A DNA stretch of 64,000 bases, taken from positions 21,672,760-21,736,759 of the forward strand of contig OY756969.1 in the NCBI GenBank assembly GCA_963580455.1. The letters run 5' to 3'. Position 1 is the stretch's first letter; each line of letters starts with the position of its first letter. This document shows, one piece after another, positions 20,530 to 32,300 of this stretch. Origin of the DNA: Euonymus europaeus (lineage: Eukaryota; Streptophyta; Magnoliopsida; Celastrales; Celastraceae). The position numbers and the translations under genes were made by a program. The notes beneath the pieces were generated by a model. That model was not told where the DNA came from. It made no database searches and saw only the letters and a list, made by a program, of their open reading frames with translations.

Positions 20530-21950
20530 TCGGCCAGAATGTGCCTATGTCCACGGAGGAGCTCTTGTTTCTTTCACTATATGAAAAATGACAGACTTAA
20601 GTAAGGCTTATATTGGTAACCCTAGAATCCACTTATACAATGACTAAAATACCCTCATACCCTCTTTACCACTGATATTTAATGTCCAGTTCTTTACCAC
20701 AATGAGCCACATCATAATTTAACATTCCACCTTGATGAATTGTCACATCCTTAGAAGAATGACAACCTTCACCTTGTTGACATATCACATTCTAAGAAGT
20801 AGAGAACTGGACAACCACCAAAATCAACTAACAAGTTGTAACATGGATCAATTCAAATCAATGTTTGAACTTCTCCATAGGTAACACCTTAGTCAACATA
20901 TCTGCAACATTATCCACTATATCAATATTTTCCAACGAAATATCACCTAATGAGATGAGCTCTCAGATTTTGTGATATCTTACAGCTATGTGCTTTGAGC
21001 GAGCAAGGTACACCTGATTCTTTGCAATATATATTGTACTATGACTATCACATTGTATGATGATAGTACGCTATTGAAGACCAAACTCTTCAATCAATCC
21101 TTTCAACCGTAGTGCATCCTTCACTACTTTTTTAATTGTCATATATTCTGCCTCTATTATAGAAAAAGCCACAACACTTTGTAAAGTTGATTGACAACTA
21201 ATAGAACACCTGGCAGTGTAAAAATATAGCATGTCGTAGACTTTCTATTATCAAAGTCCCCTGCATAGTCTGAATCTACATATCCTATGACAGAAACTGA
21301 ACAACTAGTAGCACCAAAACAAATACCATATTTAGTAGTACATCTCAAGTTCGAAGAATCCATTTTACTGCTTGCCAATGCACCTTTCCTGAATTTGCCA
21401 TGAACTTGCTAACCATATTGATTGCGTACGCCAAGTTTGGCCTTATGCATACCAAAGTGTACATCACAGTTCTCACAACATTAGCATATGGGACTATGGA
21501 CATATACTACACTTCATCATCTGTTTGTGGGCACTGCGAAGCTGACACCTTGAAGTGACTAGCCCACGGAGTACTAATCGACTTTGCTGTGCTTATGCCA
21601 AACCTCTCCAACACTTTCTGAATATAATTTTTCTGTGAGACGCGTAAATTTCTCTTATTTCTTCCTCTATGAATTTCCATCCCAAGAATCTTTTTTGCAG
21701 TTCTAAGATTCTTTATCTCAAATTCTTTGCCCAATATACACTTTATATTTTGAATTTCACTCATTTTCTTTGCAGCAATCATCATGTCATCAACATAAAT
21801 CATCAAAAAATGTAGAAACCATCAGCTAAAGTCTTCACATAAACACAACAATCAAACTCACAATCTTTGTAGCCAATACTCATCATGTACTCATCATGAA
21901 TGTATTGAAGCGTTTGTACCATTGTCTTGGTGACTACTTCAATTCGTAAA
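20530..21950 (-). pseudogene. Ty1/copia pol fragment (reverse transcriptase and RNase H)
   Basis: On the minus strand, the reverse-transcriptase active-site box YVDD lies at about 21786-21797, followed by KNLRTAKKILGMEIHRGRN. The RNase H-like part reads VIGYVDSDYAGDFDNRKST near 21300-21240. Further on (about 21150-20870) come pieces typical of the copia C-terminus (VYLARSKHIAVRYHKI). The frame is broken by stops and shifts. Gag, protease and integrase are missing. The fragment abuts the broken stress-protein gene on its 5' side. Only family identity is claimed. Confidence 0.8.
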
Positions 21951-22029
21951 GAGATTTCTTGAGTCTAGGAAGCAGTAAATTGCGAAGAAATCAAAAGCAA
22001 GGAAGAAAGTCAAGAAACAGGGAATGAAG

Positions 22030-22409
22030 AATTGCATTAGAAGCAACTTGAGGAGGATTTTGATTTGTTTACTAATTCGAAGGCTAATGATATTGCTCTT
22101 TCGTTGGTGGAGGCTCAAATTCCGTTCAAAATCCATATAGTGAAGGACCATGACATGGAACAAAGGCTTTGTTTGGAGGTGGAAAGGTTGGGGCTTAGCA
22201 ATCTAATCATGGGAAGTCGGGGTGTTGGAGCAATGAAGAGGAATGCCAAGGGAAGGCTTGCCAGTGTGAGTGATTACTGCGTGCACCATTGCTTTTGTCC
22301 CATGGTTGTTGTCCGATTTTCGGATGAGAAGGACATTGCTGATGGTGGTGGGAATTCAGGGGATTTTACTTCGAAGGCTCTAGAAGAGGAGGAGATTTTA
22401 GGTTCTTAA
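22030..22409 (+). pseudogene. Universal stress protein (USP-A-like), 5'-truncated
   Basis: The frame runs from about 22042 (KQLEEDFDLFTNSKANDIA) to the stop at 22407-22409. It covers the C-terminal two-thirds of a plant universal stress protein, including IPFKIHIVKDHDM, LIMGSRGVGAMKRNAKGRLA and SDYCVHHCFCPMVVVRF. The N-terminal half, with the first strand and nucleotide-contact residues, is missing; the sequence immediately upstream is copia pol on the other strand, with a TAG at about 22039-22041. The ATP-loop segment reads GRLASVS where many members have GRLGSVS. I infer truncation by a retroelement insertion or rearrangement. Confidence 0.7.
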
Positions 22410-22660
22410 ATCTATCACAACACACATTGAACTCTCCATAATTTGTTTATTTGTAGCTATTGATTGTTGATTTTTCTTCTACTATTGGTATATTTGGTAG
22501 CTATAAGAGCTTATTGAATATTGAATGTCTTAGATTATCAGTTATTATATTTATAGAAACTTATTATTTTGTTCTCGCCTTAATTGTTCTATCCATGTTC
22601 TGGTCTTGAAGTTTTAAGCGTCATTTGGCTGCCAATTTTGTTGAAAAAAGTCTATTATAG

Positions 22661-23180
22661 GGGTTAATATAACTTTTCATCACCAAAAGATTAGTCATGT
22701 TCTATTTTCACAACGTTTTGAGTGAAAGTTCAAATTTGTTCCATTTTAGTAACTCAGACATATTTTTTGAATTTCAGACAATCAACCCATTTATGAGATC
22801 CACAGTGAATTTCTCTTCGAATTGAGAATTTTTTGATGGTTTGCTTTTAAATTTGGTTAGAGGGTGGTGATGGAAGATTAGAAATTGTAGAACGAAAAAG
22901 GAGCCGAAATGTTCAAGATAATGGTGTTCAATTTATCTTTCTTCAATCTTATACAAAATCTTTTTGTTTTTTAAGAAAAAAAAGAGATGTAAATATCTTA
23001 CACACAAACATTTACATTTGACAGTTGGTCCGCCACATGAGCAGATGCACTGCCTTAGGGAAATTCTGTGTAAGTTACCTAAATGGAACAAATTTCAATT
23101 ACTAGCTTGAAATGTTTGAAAATTTGGTGACTAAAATGAAACACAGACTATCTCTCGATGACGACATGTTATATTAATCC
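22661..23180. mobile_element. Short MULE-type element with long TIRs
   Basis: The left end GGGTTAATATAACTTTTCAT and the right end ATGTTATATTAATCC are inverted, and the arms keep resembling each other for more than 100 bp (AGTCATGTTCTATTTT against AAAATGAAACACAGACT). It belongs to the same family as 36099-37149 and 55205-56465. Target duplication is not clear. Non-coding. Confidence 0.65.
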
Positions 23181-23511
23181 TACATCAAACACTTCACATC
23201 AGATCAAAAAAATATTATGTTATGTCCTGAATAATAGTGCTCTTCTTCCAACATAATTTTTCTCTGTGCACAAGGCTCTCTGGTGGGTTAGAGGATATGC
23301 AAGATGTATGCATACCTTACCCCTCTTAATATGTATGTAGAGTAATTTGAAAGCTGATGCTACCATAGAAACATAAAACAAATAACTAGGGGTCCCCAAA
23401 TAGCTTGCGGGTCAAAGTCCTACCCAAGCTCGAAATGGTATCGGGCTTGGGTAGTCCGACCCTGGGGCTAGGGCGAGCCTGTGCCTCATTTTTAGGGCTG
23501 AGCCCGACCTG

Positions 23512-24618
23512 AATTTCAGCTTGAAAAATAAGTGTATTTGAGCTGAATAAATCCTGGTTGTTCATTCCTAATAACCTAGATCCAACGACGAAACACTCAT
23601 CTCCTCTCCCTCGTTCGCTCCTCATCTCCATGAAGCCTCTTCCTCTCTTCTAGAAGTCGCAAATATCACTCCGCTATTCTCGAAGTCGCGCCTTATCTCT
23701 CCCCTGTCCAGAAATGTCATGAACCACACCCAACACATCCGGCTATTGCACTCTCTTGTTTTGATCCTCTTTGGAATCAGAAGATTTATTCGTGAGTCCG
23801 CAAAAGCAAATGAAAGAAGGGCAATGGATATTTGCAAAACAAAATCCTCAATCCAGATATCCCATTACAGAACAATGGATTTTTCAAATTTTCTTGATTA
23901 TTACACCCATTTGAGATAATAAAAAGGCCACTTAAAATCATAGAAAGTAAAAGAGAGACAAAATGGACCATTCTTGAATACCTGGTGGACTGTGCTTTAA
24001 TTAAAGAATTTTCTCCATAGACAACACATGGACTAGCTCATCATCTATCTCTCTCTTGGAACAACTACCCATTTTCATGCGACTCAATAATAATAATGAC
24101 TTTCTTCTCTTGCTTTCTATCCCTGAAAAAAGCCACAATGATAGAGAATCTCAGTCAAAAATATAACATGAAACCAGTTTATTTGAAAGACAAAATAGCT
24201 AGTTTGCAACCAGTTTATTTGATAAATCTTAACTAATCTGGAAGACAAAAATAATCAGATCAAATAACTAAATGATGTGGGAAATAATCTACTTGAGACG
24301 AAGGAAGGCGGAGGCGAACAAACAAGAACAGAAGTGACTAGAGACGGAGGGAGACAGAAGGGAACTAACACGAACAGAGGTGACCGAAGATGAAGGAAAA
24401 CAAGATCGTGCTTGTTTGATAACTTGGAGAAGAGAATGATGGAGAAAGCAGGGAAGGAAAAGGAGCGATGACAAGACAAGATCGAGAGGAGTGTTTCGAC
24501 TTGAAGTTAAAATTTTGAAATTACATCTCCACCGTTGGATCTAGGTTATTAGAAATGAACGACCAGGATTGCTTCAGCTCAAATACACTTATTTGAGCTG
24601 CAGCTCATAGGAGAATTC
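23512..24618. mobile_element. Inverted-repeat element with about 75-bp TIRs
   Basis: The left arm (AATAAGTGTATTTGAGCTGA at about 23527, continuing to CCTAGATCCAACG) is repeated inverted at 24525-24597 (CGTTGGATCTAGG to CAAATACACTTATTTGAGCT) with few differences. The interior, about 0.95 kb, has no recognisable protein. Both edges are placed approximately. Confidence 0.65.
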
Positions 24619-24619
24619 C

Positions 24620-24628
<9 letters not shown>

Positions 24629-24672
<44 letters not shown>
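24629..24672. repeat. (TA)n microsatellite
   Basis: About 22 TA dinucleotides between two inverted-repeat elements. It forms the left flank of the element at 24694-25818. Confidence 0.95.
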
Positions 24673-24684
<12 letters not shown>

Positions 24685-24693
24685 AGATAGGGC

Positions 24694-25818
24694 ACTTCTC
24701 TAGAGAGGGATCCCGCAATTATGTTGGTGTGCGGGATCCCGCTCTGGCCGTCCGATTAAAATGGACGGCCAGATTAGATTTATGCTTTTAAAGAAAAGTT
24801 GACGTCTCTGTATCTCTTGTTACAGTTCCGTCACTCTTTCCTTGTGCTTTCGTTTGTGAACTCATGCGGATATCGATTTACAAGTGAATCGATTTGGATA
24901 TTTCTTCTTCTGTTGGACAGTTGGACTTCGATTTGGATATTTCATTCAAGTTTTTAGCTAGGTTCGAGTTCGATTTGGAGATTCCATTCGATTTCTTCCT
25001 TAAATTGATTTTCATTTGGAAATTTCGTTCGGGTTCGTCCTCAAATCGAGCTTTATGAGGGTTGAATATAACTCTTGTGGAAGATCTGATGGTTGCTTGG
25101 CTCCTTTAATTTACTTTTTCTCTGTCGTTTTTCTGGGTTGGGTTCTCTTTAAGTCTATGAGTTTTAGTTGGCTGCCTACTTCGTGTTTTGGGTCCTCTTT
25201 TTGTATCCCTTAGCCTTTTGGTGTTCTAATGAAATTGGATCAGATCTATAAAAAAATAGTCTAATTGAATATTTGTGAAGGTTGTTTGTGAATATGGAGC
25301 ACAAAGCACTTGAGAATACGAAACTATTAGTCGAATATGATTAATATTTATGGAAGTGCTTTAACTTCATCAGCAGAGTGAGCTCTAAGCCATTAACAAC
25401 AGTGGCATCGTAGTTCATGCACTGACATATCAATTAGCTTTGCATCCCAAACTAATAAACATTCTTCCATATCCAATAAAATCCAGCAGATAGATCTTGC
25501 AGATGGAGGAGGGTGGAGAAGAAGCAAGGGCAGAAGACAATTTAATCAAGATTCTATCTTAGTGATCTTTTAGCTTGGTTCGATTGCATAAGGAATCAAA
25601 CTCGCATCTCATCCAAATCAATTCACTGGTAAATCCATTTTCACATGAGCGCACAAACGGAAGCTCAAGAAAGAAGTGACGGAAGCATGAGAAGAGAGAT
25701 GAGGACGTTAAGTTTTTTTTGTAAAAGCATAAATTTAATCTGGCCGTCCATTTTAATCAAACGGCCAGAGCAGGATCCCGCACACCAATATAATTGCGGG
25801 ATCCCACTCTAGAGAAGT
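24694..25818. mobile_element. TA-flanked element with about 100-bp TIRs and GGGATCCC palindromes
   Basis: The left arm (ACTTCTCTAGAG, GGGATCCCGCAATTAT, TGGTGTGCGGGATCCCGC, then ATTAAAATGGACGGCCAGA) is repeated inverted at 25720-25818 with only a few substitutions. TA-rich runs lie on both sides (24629-24690 and 25820-25834). The interior has no recognisable protein. It shares the GCGGGATYCC core with the shorter elements at 25829-25975, 32013-32188 and 32301-32375. Confidence 0.8.
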
Positions 25819-25828
25819 TGTATATATA

Positions 25829-25975
25829 TATACATACAAGAAGGATCAAGTGCGGGATTCCGCACGTAAAATCACGTGCAGAACACTCGCACTGCCCTTG
25901 GATGTTGTGAAGGTGTACTATGCATATAGTACACCTTGGATGGTGTGAAGGTGTATTATGCATATAGTAATGTAT
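25829..25975. mobile_element. Related short element, TA-flanked
   Basis: It begins TCAAGTGCGGGATTCCGCAC, close to the left end of the element at 32013-32188. It contains two tandem copies of a motif of about 35 bp (TTGGATG-TGTGAAGGTGTA followed by TATGCATATAGTA). TA runs occur at both sides. No coding capacity. Confidence 0.5.
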
Positions 25976-26973
25976 ATAGGGTCCAAAAGCCCGAGTGCGA
26001 GGCTCGAATTAGTTGGACTAAAGCTGGACTTGAGCTTACCAAATTGTCCTAGGCCCGGTCTGAAGCCCGAAGAAGGTTCTTGGGCTTGGGCCTAATATTC
26101 CCGAGTCAGCCCGATGCCGATCCCTACAGATAACCTTATCTTAGCTCCTAAGTTTTTGTCTTCAAAGATGACAATGCTCTTTTAATTTTCATGGAACATT
26201 ATTCTGTGAATTATTGTTTTGCTTCTACGGTACGATTAAGATGAAACTTGAACTAGACTTCCTCTTTCTGACTGTTTATCATCAAGACCAGACTTTATTA
26301 TACACAACTTGCATTTATTTTTTTACCACACGAATTTGGCAAAGATCAGTGCGTCCAAGAAAGTAATTACTAAAAGCAACATTTCTGTAACATGCAGATT
26401 CAGGAAAAGGCTTCTCGAGTTGGTGAGAAACATGTTAGTGATTGCTCAGGTATATGGAGATGTACTGGTGGTTCCATCAATGTCTTGTAGAAGTTGGTTG
26501 TAACTTTCTCTGTCAATTCGCTCTCTTAGTTAATGTGATGTTCACTTCTGCGCCTTTGCTTACTCTCTTCAGTGATAAATCGCTAGAAATTCAAACTTAG
26601 TGCAGAGCATATGAGACTACCTAGTCGGTCTGGGTTTGGAAACTATTATTTACAGAGTATTCCTAGTAAGGGCAGGGCATAACATTACACAAGATTGGTT
26701 GGCATGATAATTAGATGAAAAGGAGAGAGAGGAAGATAGTAGTTCCACTAAGAACTAGAACTAGAAATGGAATTACATACGAATTCTAATTCAAAGTAGT
26801 TCAGTTGCCAACTGAATTAGATTGTATATAATCTCGAATTTTGAATTCAAGTTCGAAAAAGAAATTGAATTACATTGAAATCAATAGGGACTCGAATTCT
26901 GAATTTGAGTCCGAAAAGGAAATTGAATTACATTGAAATCATTAGTAAGGACTAAGAACATACATAACATTAC

Positions 26974-27321
26974 CTAAATTTCATCAAAATCAATGGCCTC
27001 AGCCAACAATTGATTAGAGTCTTTCATCAAGGCAGGACTCAGCCTAAACATAAGAGTACAAAACTCCATCTCATCCAAACCTCCATCGCCATCCAAATCA
27101 CCTTCTCTAATCATACACATAACCTCCTCATCACTCATATCTTTCAAACCCAACAACCCTGATTTCCTCTTCAAGCTCTCAAACGTTATCACTCCCTTGT
27201 CTTCATCCACCAACAGACGAAATCCATTGCACAACTCCTTCATAAACCCATCGGCCCCCAACTTCTCCATCATTGCAGGAAAGAAATCCTCAAACACCAC
27301 TCCTTCCTTTCCTGATGCCAT
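26974..27321 (-). CDS. PBP1: Single-EF-hand calcium-binding protein (PBP1/KIC-like), copy A
   Basis: A single-exon gene of 115 residues. The N-terminal half (FEDFFPAMMEKLGADGFMKE) and VITFESLKRKS match the small plant proteins that bind PINOID kinase (PBP1) or the kinesin-like calmodulin-binding protein (KIC). One canonical EF-hand loop, DLDGDGGLDEME, carries Asp at positions 1, 3 and 5 and Glu at 12, so calcium binding is expected. The first pseudo-loop (DEDKGVITFE) lacks the full ligand set. The family relays calcium signals to kinases or motors in the cytosol. It is about 90% identical in protein to copy B at 33495-33845. Its upstream region has a CA/TA microsatellite (27362-27392) where copy B has a clear TATA box. 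Confidence 0.85.
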   Translation of the reverse strand: MASGKEGVVFEDFFPAMMEKLGADGFMKELCNGFRLLVDEDKGVITFESLKRKSGLLGLKDMSDEEVMCMIREGDLDGDGGLDEMEFCTLMFRLSPALMKDSNQLLAEAIDFDEI

Positions 27322-27361
27322 TGTCTATCAGTTATGCGATGAACTTGCGTTGCAAATGTCA

Positions 27362-27392
27362 ACACACACACATATATACACACACACACACA
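27362..27392. repeat. (CA)n/(TA)n microsatellite upstream of EF-hand copy A
   Basis: Mixed CA and TA dinucleotide run 40-70 bp upstream of the start codon, in the position where a core promoter would lie. Confidence 0.85.
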
Positions 27393-27577
27393 GTGATGGT
27401 GTGGACAATATGAATTTTCGAATTGTTCAAGTAAAGAAAGAGTACAAGTTGGATAATGACAAGGAAAATGTAAGGAAAGTTGGTGCCGGGATATATCATC
27501 AAGTTCGTACATGGCTTCTTGTAGAAATCACAAATTTGACTCTCCTTCCTCGAAGTTGCACAGGAAGATAACTATCC

Positions 27578-27582
27578 AAATA

Positions 27583-27615
<33 letters not shown>

Positions 27616-27630
27616 GTATGTATGTATGTA
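27578..27630. repeat. (TA)n and (TATG)n microsatellite
   Basis: TA runs followed by TATG tetranucleotides. Confidence 0.9.
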
Positions 27631-27872
27631 CTCCTTATATGTTTGTGAGTTTGTCAGGATGGTTCAGAAGAGAAAATCAAGTACTTGCAAATAAAAAATA
27701 TTAAAATTTATTTATTATGATAAGCATATGTTTACATACTAAACCGAAAATAAGACAATAAAACTAATCTAACTCTACTTATTGCATGCGTTGACTACCA
27801 AGTCAATCCACGTTAATGTTGATGACAAACTAACTATTTGAAAGAGAAAAAGAAAAAAGAAAAAAAGACTAA

Positions 27873-30800
27873 TTAGCAAATCGCCTCAACAGCTAGTCTT
27901 CTGTTTGTAGCACAACTGGTGGACCCAAAAGTACTCTCAGAAACTTCAATGGAACATGCTTCCTTCCCCACACAAATCTGCACAATCCCAATCAATCCAA
28001 AAACAAGAAAAATTAAGAATCAAACAACATTGCATAGAAAGTAAAAAACTGTCAAAGAGTAGAAAAGGCTCACGTTTTGAATAATCGACAATGCATCGTT
28101 ACTCCCTTCGCAATCTCCCTTAGCGAACGATCCACAAGTCCCTCGAGGATTACCAAAACTCGCAAACTTGATAGCAGAAATTGGGCGATTTTGGCAAGAT
28201 AATTGCAGGGTCTTGTTCTCGAATGCATTTCCACAAGCAGTACCAACGGTAACAGTTTGGAAATTTACATATGATGGATTTCCTCCAAGCTCTTCAAACA
28301 AAACCAATGTGTTGGTATCGTCTTGAAGGAACGATCGTGGAACATGGTACCTATTTAAATTTTTAAAAAAAAATCAATCAATAAAAGAACAAAATTAAAT
28401 TGAATTGCTACTGATAAAATTGCTACTTTTAGTCTTTTACCATGTCTGGGTAGGTGAACCACAGTTGGTGACACATTTGTTGTTGTCATAAGGACCACGA
28501 TAATCGCATAAATCTGTGCTGCAACCATCTTCTTCAGCAATATAACTCGGCCAGTAGCGTCCGATGCTGTGTCCATTGATCCACGCGAGCCCCTTCCCCA
28601 ACCCTTGGAGATTTACCACTACTGGGTCTGTTCCTAATGGAGCATCAAACGTTGTCTGCAAGAAAAAAGGATTAATACACAAAACAAGCTGTTTAATTAT
28701 ATATATGTATGTATGTATATATCCATATTACCTTGTACCAAGTCATCATTTTGTTGGTGGGTAAAGCCTCTGATTGCCACAATGAAGCAACAGGTGAATT
28801 CAAGCTATAGAGTTTACTATCCAAGCCGTTCAAACCAGTCTTGTAAGACCATTTGTGACCAGAAATGTCTTTGGTTATTGTTTCATCACCTTTGTGACTG
28901 ACCAACTCAACTGGACCAACAATCCCACTTCCTACCAAATCAAAATAGGCACCATAGTTCTGTACAACAAATAATGCAGATTGATTAATTAAAATCAAAT
29001 CATTAGAAAATTATTGTAATAATTACTGATTAAGTTAATTAATTAATTAATTTACCTGAAAGCCAACAGTGGCACTCAGCAATGAAATTACATTGCTTCC
29101 TGGTTTCAATTTGATAGCTTGTTCGAATACGTAATTGTAAACTCCATATTTGGCCCATTCAGAACCTAATTAACCACAGGAAATTAAAGAAAAATGAAAG
29201 ATTAGTGCATGGTTATTTATGGTAATTATAGGGAAAAAGAATAAAAATAAATATTATTTTTTATTTAATTACCAATATACTCTCCATTAACATAAGCATG
29301 GAGCATATGGCCACTGCCATTTACTCTCAGTGTCATGTTGTCACTCCAGACTGGATCGCCTTTGTCAAGGTTCACACTATAATAAATAGTTAATTAATTG
29401 TAAAAATATAATTATTATACAAATAACTGATGATTAAAAAACTAAAATTAAAAATTATTACCTTGTCATATACCACAAATAGTCACTGGCATCATTAGCA
29501 GCTGCTTTCTGATCAATAAGTTGGTTTGCAACCACATGTCCCTGCCCAAGAACTACAGTCTTGGCTGTATCTTCAGGCCTCCATGACCACTTGAGAGAAG
29601 TAGGCTCTTCCTCAGCCTTATTTGCTTGTTTCACCATTATTGAAGTTTGAGTGTTCACCTGATTAATTACCATACAACATTAACAAAGTATCTAAAACAA
29701 AGACTAATTAAGATTATGACTAATTAATCAATTAATTAATTACCTTTGCAGTGTTGTATTCTTCACTTTTGCAATCCGGAAGAACAGTGACTGACCATGC
29801 AGGCACAGTGTAAGTATTGCCTTGTAATTCAATTGTAGCATCTGATGTCTCATTTGCATTACCCAGAAAGCAACCTGAGACTTCCTCAGTTGCATACACA
29901 TTGGCCTTCAAAAACATATATGTATCATTAGAATCCATATATATATATAATTTTATTTAATTATAATTATATATTATTGAAATTGGCACTTACTGTGACA
30001 GAATTTCCATAGTCAATGGTGGAGATATTTCCATGGGTGAGAGTCTTTTCCATTGAATGTAAAACATCATGGAGTTGTTTCAAGTGTCCCCATTTGGGTT
30101 GATTCAAATTGCCTGCCAAAAATAATTAAATTTTAGAGCTTTCTTATTATATATGTAGAAAAATAAATAAATCATACTATATATATATAAACTTACCAAA
30201 TTCATCAAGAGGTGCATCGTAGTCATATGAAGTTGTAATATAGGGTCCACCAGCAGTTCTTCCAAAATTTGTCCCACCATGATACTGAATTTTACATGAA
30301 TTCAATAATTAATTAATATTATGTGATAATAATATTATTATTACCAAAATTAATAAATACTAACCATGTAGTAGTTTTGGAATGTTCCTCCTCTTTGGAA
30401 AAATCTTGCAACTGAATATGCCAAATCCTCAGCAGTCCTATGTGGGTCTTTGCCACCCCAGCTCTTAAACCTGTATTTTAATATCATTAATCAATTAGTT
30501 TCAGCATTCATAATTATTAATAATTAAAAGTGATAGCCATATATATAAGAAATTAAATTGAATATATACTTACCAGCCAGTCCAGTTTTCAGTCCACATC
30601 TTAGGACTATTAGGGCTATTCGGTTCGAATGAATCACAATACCATCCATTGCATGTGTTGATCTGAACCCACAAGAACACAAGTTAAATTATTATAAACT
30701 AATTATCGCTAATTAAGTTTTTAATTAGGATATACCATTGATTTTGGAGCATCGCTTTGTTGACACATAATCCATGGAACTCCGATATTCTGTGATTCAG

Positions 30801-31783
30801 CCATGTTAGCACACCAGTCAAGGTATGCTTTTCCAGCATCTCCATAGGATGATATAACGTTCCCGTATTCATTCTCAATCTACACATAAATCACAAAAAT
30901 ATTATGTATTTATTTATTAATCAATGTAAATTAATATATAATTATGTCCTGAGTACCTGGGCAATGATGATAGGGCCTCCTTGTGATGCAAACAATTTTT
31001 CTTTCTTAGCCATATCAACTATCAAAGTTGTGAAGTTCTTCATCTCATTCTATATTGAAAAAACAAAGATAATTAAGCCGAATCACAAAATTAAACTAAA
31101 CTCAGTTCATAATCAATAAAATTGTTGTTAATTAGTTACCATATAAACATCATTAGCAGTCCGAAGCTCAATTCCAGGCATGTTATGCAGCCACACTGGA
31201 AATCCACTGATTAACAAAACCAGAACATAAACAAACAACATGTCGAGTTAATAAACAATTAATTAATCTTAAATAAATTGAAAGCATGTATATAATCGAA
31301 TAATATTACGTACCCATAATTCCATTCGGCGCAAACATAAGGTCCAATTCGAAGCACCGCATAGAGTCCTTCGTCTTGAACTGTCTTAAGAAACCTAATC
31401 AGGTCATTATTTCCGGAGAAATCGTATTGGCGACGGGCCGGCTCATGAGCATTCCAAAACACGTAGGTTTCGATTGCATCCAATCCACCTTCTTTTGATT
31501 TCTTTATAAGATCTGGCCACATCTGTTAATTAGAAACAAAAATAACTTGTTAATCGATCAAATCCAGAGAGATTAAAGAACTCAAATTGGAGAACAAATT
31601 AATTATAATCATAATTACCCCTGGAGTACTTCGTGGGTAGTGGATAGAACCAGACAATAGAACCCTACGTTGGCCATCAATGGTGATAGCTCTCCCATCG
31701 TGAGAGACTTGTGTTGCACAAGCACAAGTGACCAGACTCAGAAGTACGAGACAGAGAGCATATAGCGATTTTGGGGAATCCAT
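27873..31783 (-). CDS. BGAL: Beta-galactosidase, GH35, with C-terminal SUEL lectin domain
   Basis: A complete 17-exon gene on the minus strand: 31783-31619, 31522-31314, 31206-31140, 31049-30957, 30879-30736, 30662-30574, 30470-30365, 30284-30197, 30112-29994, 29905-29744, 29658-29462, 29376-29273, 29165-29056, 28959-28732, 28655-28441, 28350-28074 and 27977-27873. All introns are GT-AG and phases agree, giving 825 residues. Residues 1-23 are a signal peptide. The GH35 active-site block [15 protein letters not shown] holds the acid/base Glu182; MWTENWTGW holds the nucleophile Glu251. Residues about 740-825 form a Cys-rich SUEL lectin domain ([17 protein letters not shown]). It hydrolyses terminal beta-galactose from wall glycans in the apoplast. 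The ATG at 31783 is preferred over 31828 because a TATA box at 31852-31845 puts transcription start below the upper ATG. Residue 55 is Gly, where relatives usually have Glu (PRSTPE-MWP). Confidence 0.93.
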
Positions 31784-31844
31784 AGCCAATAATTTGCGAA
31801 GAAAACTTGAGAAACTGTGATTGAACATTGATGAATTTGTGAAC

Positions 31845-31852
31845 TATTTATA
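31845..31852 (-). promoter_or_regulatory. TATA box of the beta-galactosidase gene
   Basis: TATAAATA on the minus strand, 62 bp upstream of the chosen start codon. A plant TATA box usually sits about 30 bp before transcription start, which gives a leader of about 35 bp. Confidence 0.65.
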
Positions 31853-32012
31853 GTGTACGTACTACTACTACGTACAAGATTTTCAGTTGATTAGGACCTC
31901 TTTTTGATTTCAAACGTAAGTAGTATTACTTGGTTGAATTTAAATAATTCTGTTATACGATATTACATGTTATCCAAAATACATATTGTCTTTTGATTAT
32001 TAACGATATATA

Positions 32013-32188
32013 TAGATATTCTCAAGAGCGGAATCCCGCACGAGATTTATCGTGAGGAATATTGCGTCTGACATTGATATATGCAAGTGTGGTACTATGA
32101 CCCCACATTGCACATATATCAACGGTGTTCAAGTACATCCTGCACAATAAATTTTGTGTGAAATCTTGCACTTGACCGGTGTTCTATT
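32013..32188. mobile_element. TA-flanked palindromic element
   Basis: The left arm (TCAAGAGCGGAATCCCGCAC to TTGATATATGCAAGTG) and right arm (CATATATCAACGG to AATCTTGCACTTGA) form one long imperfect inverted repeat over about 150 bp. TATATATA lies on both sides. Same family as 25829-25975 by its left end. Confidence 0.65.
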
Positions 32189-32300
32189 TATATATATAAT
32201 TTATGTTTTATAATAAATTAATCAATTGTCTAATGGAAATCAATGATCGGGAAATTAAAAGTTTATATGAATCATATAATAAGTTTTTGATATATATGTA

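Larger units (their letters stand above)
23388..26125. mobile_element. Outer element of a nested transposon stack
   Basis: The left edge (AGGGGTCCCC at 23388, then about 120 bp rich in GGGCTTGGG and GAGCCCGACC) and the right edge (GCCCGAGTGCGAGGC to GCCGATCCCT ending at 26125) look like the two ends of one GC-richer inverted-repeat element. It was filled by later insertions at about 23512-24618, 24694-25818 and 25829-25975. I cannot see a clean target duplication. Confidence 0.45.

Noticed and set aside
26395..26503. Possible terminal exon after an ATGCAG acceptor (frame beginning IQEKASRVGEKHVSDC)
   Set aside because: Only about 30 codons, no upstream exon found and no family recognised; too little to annotate.
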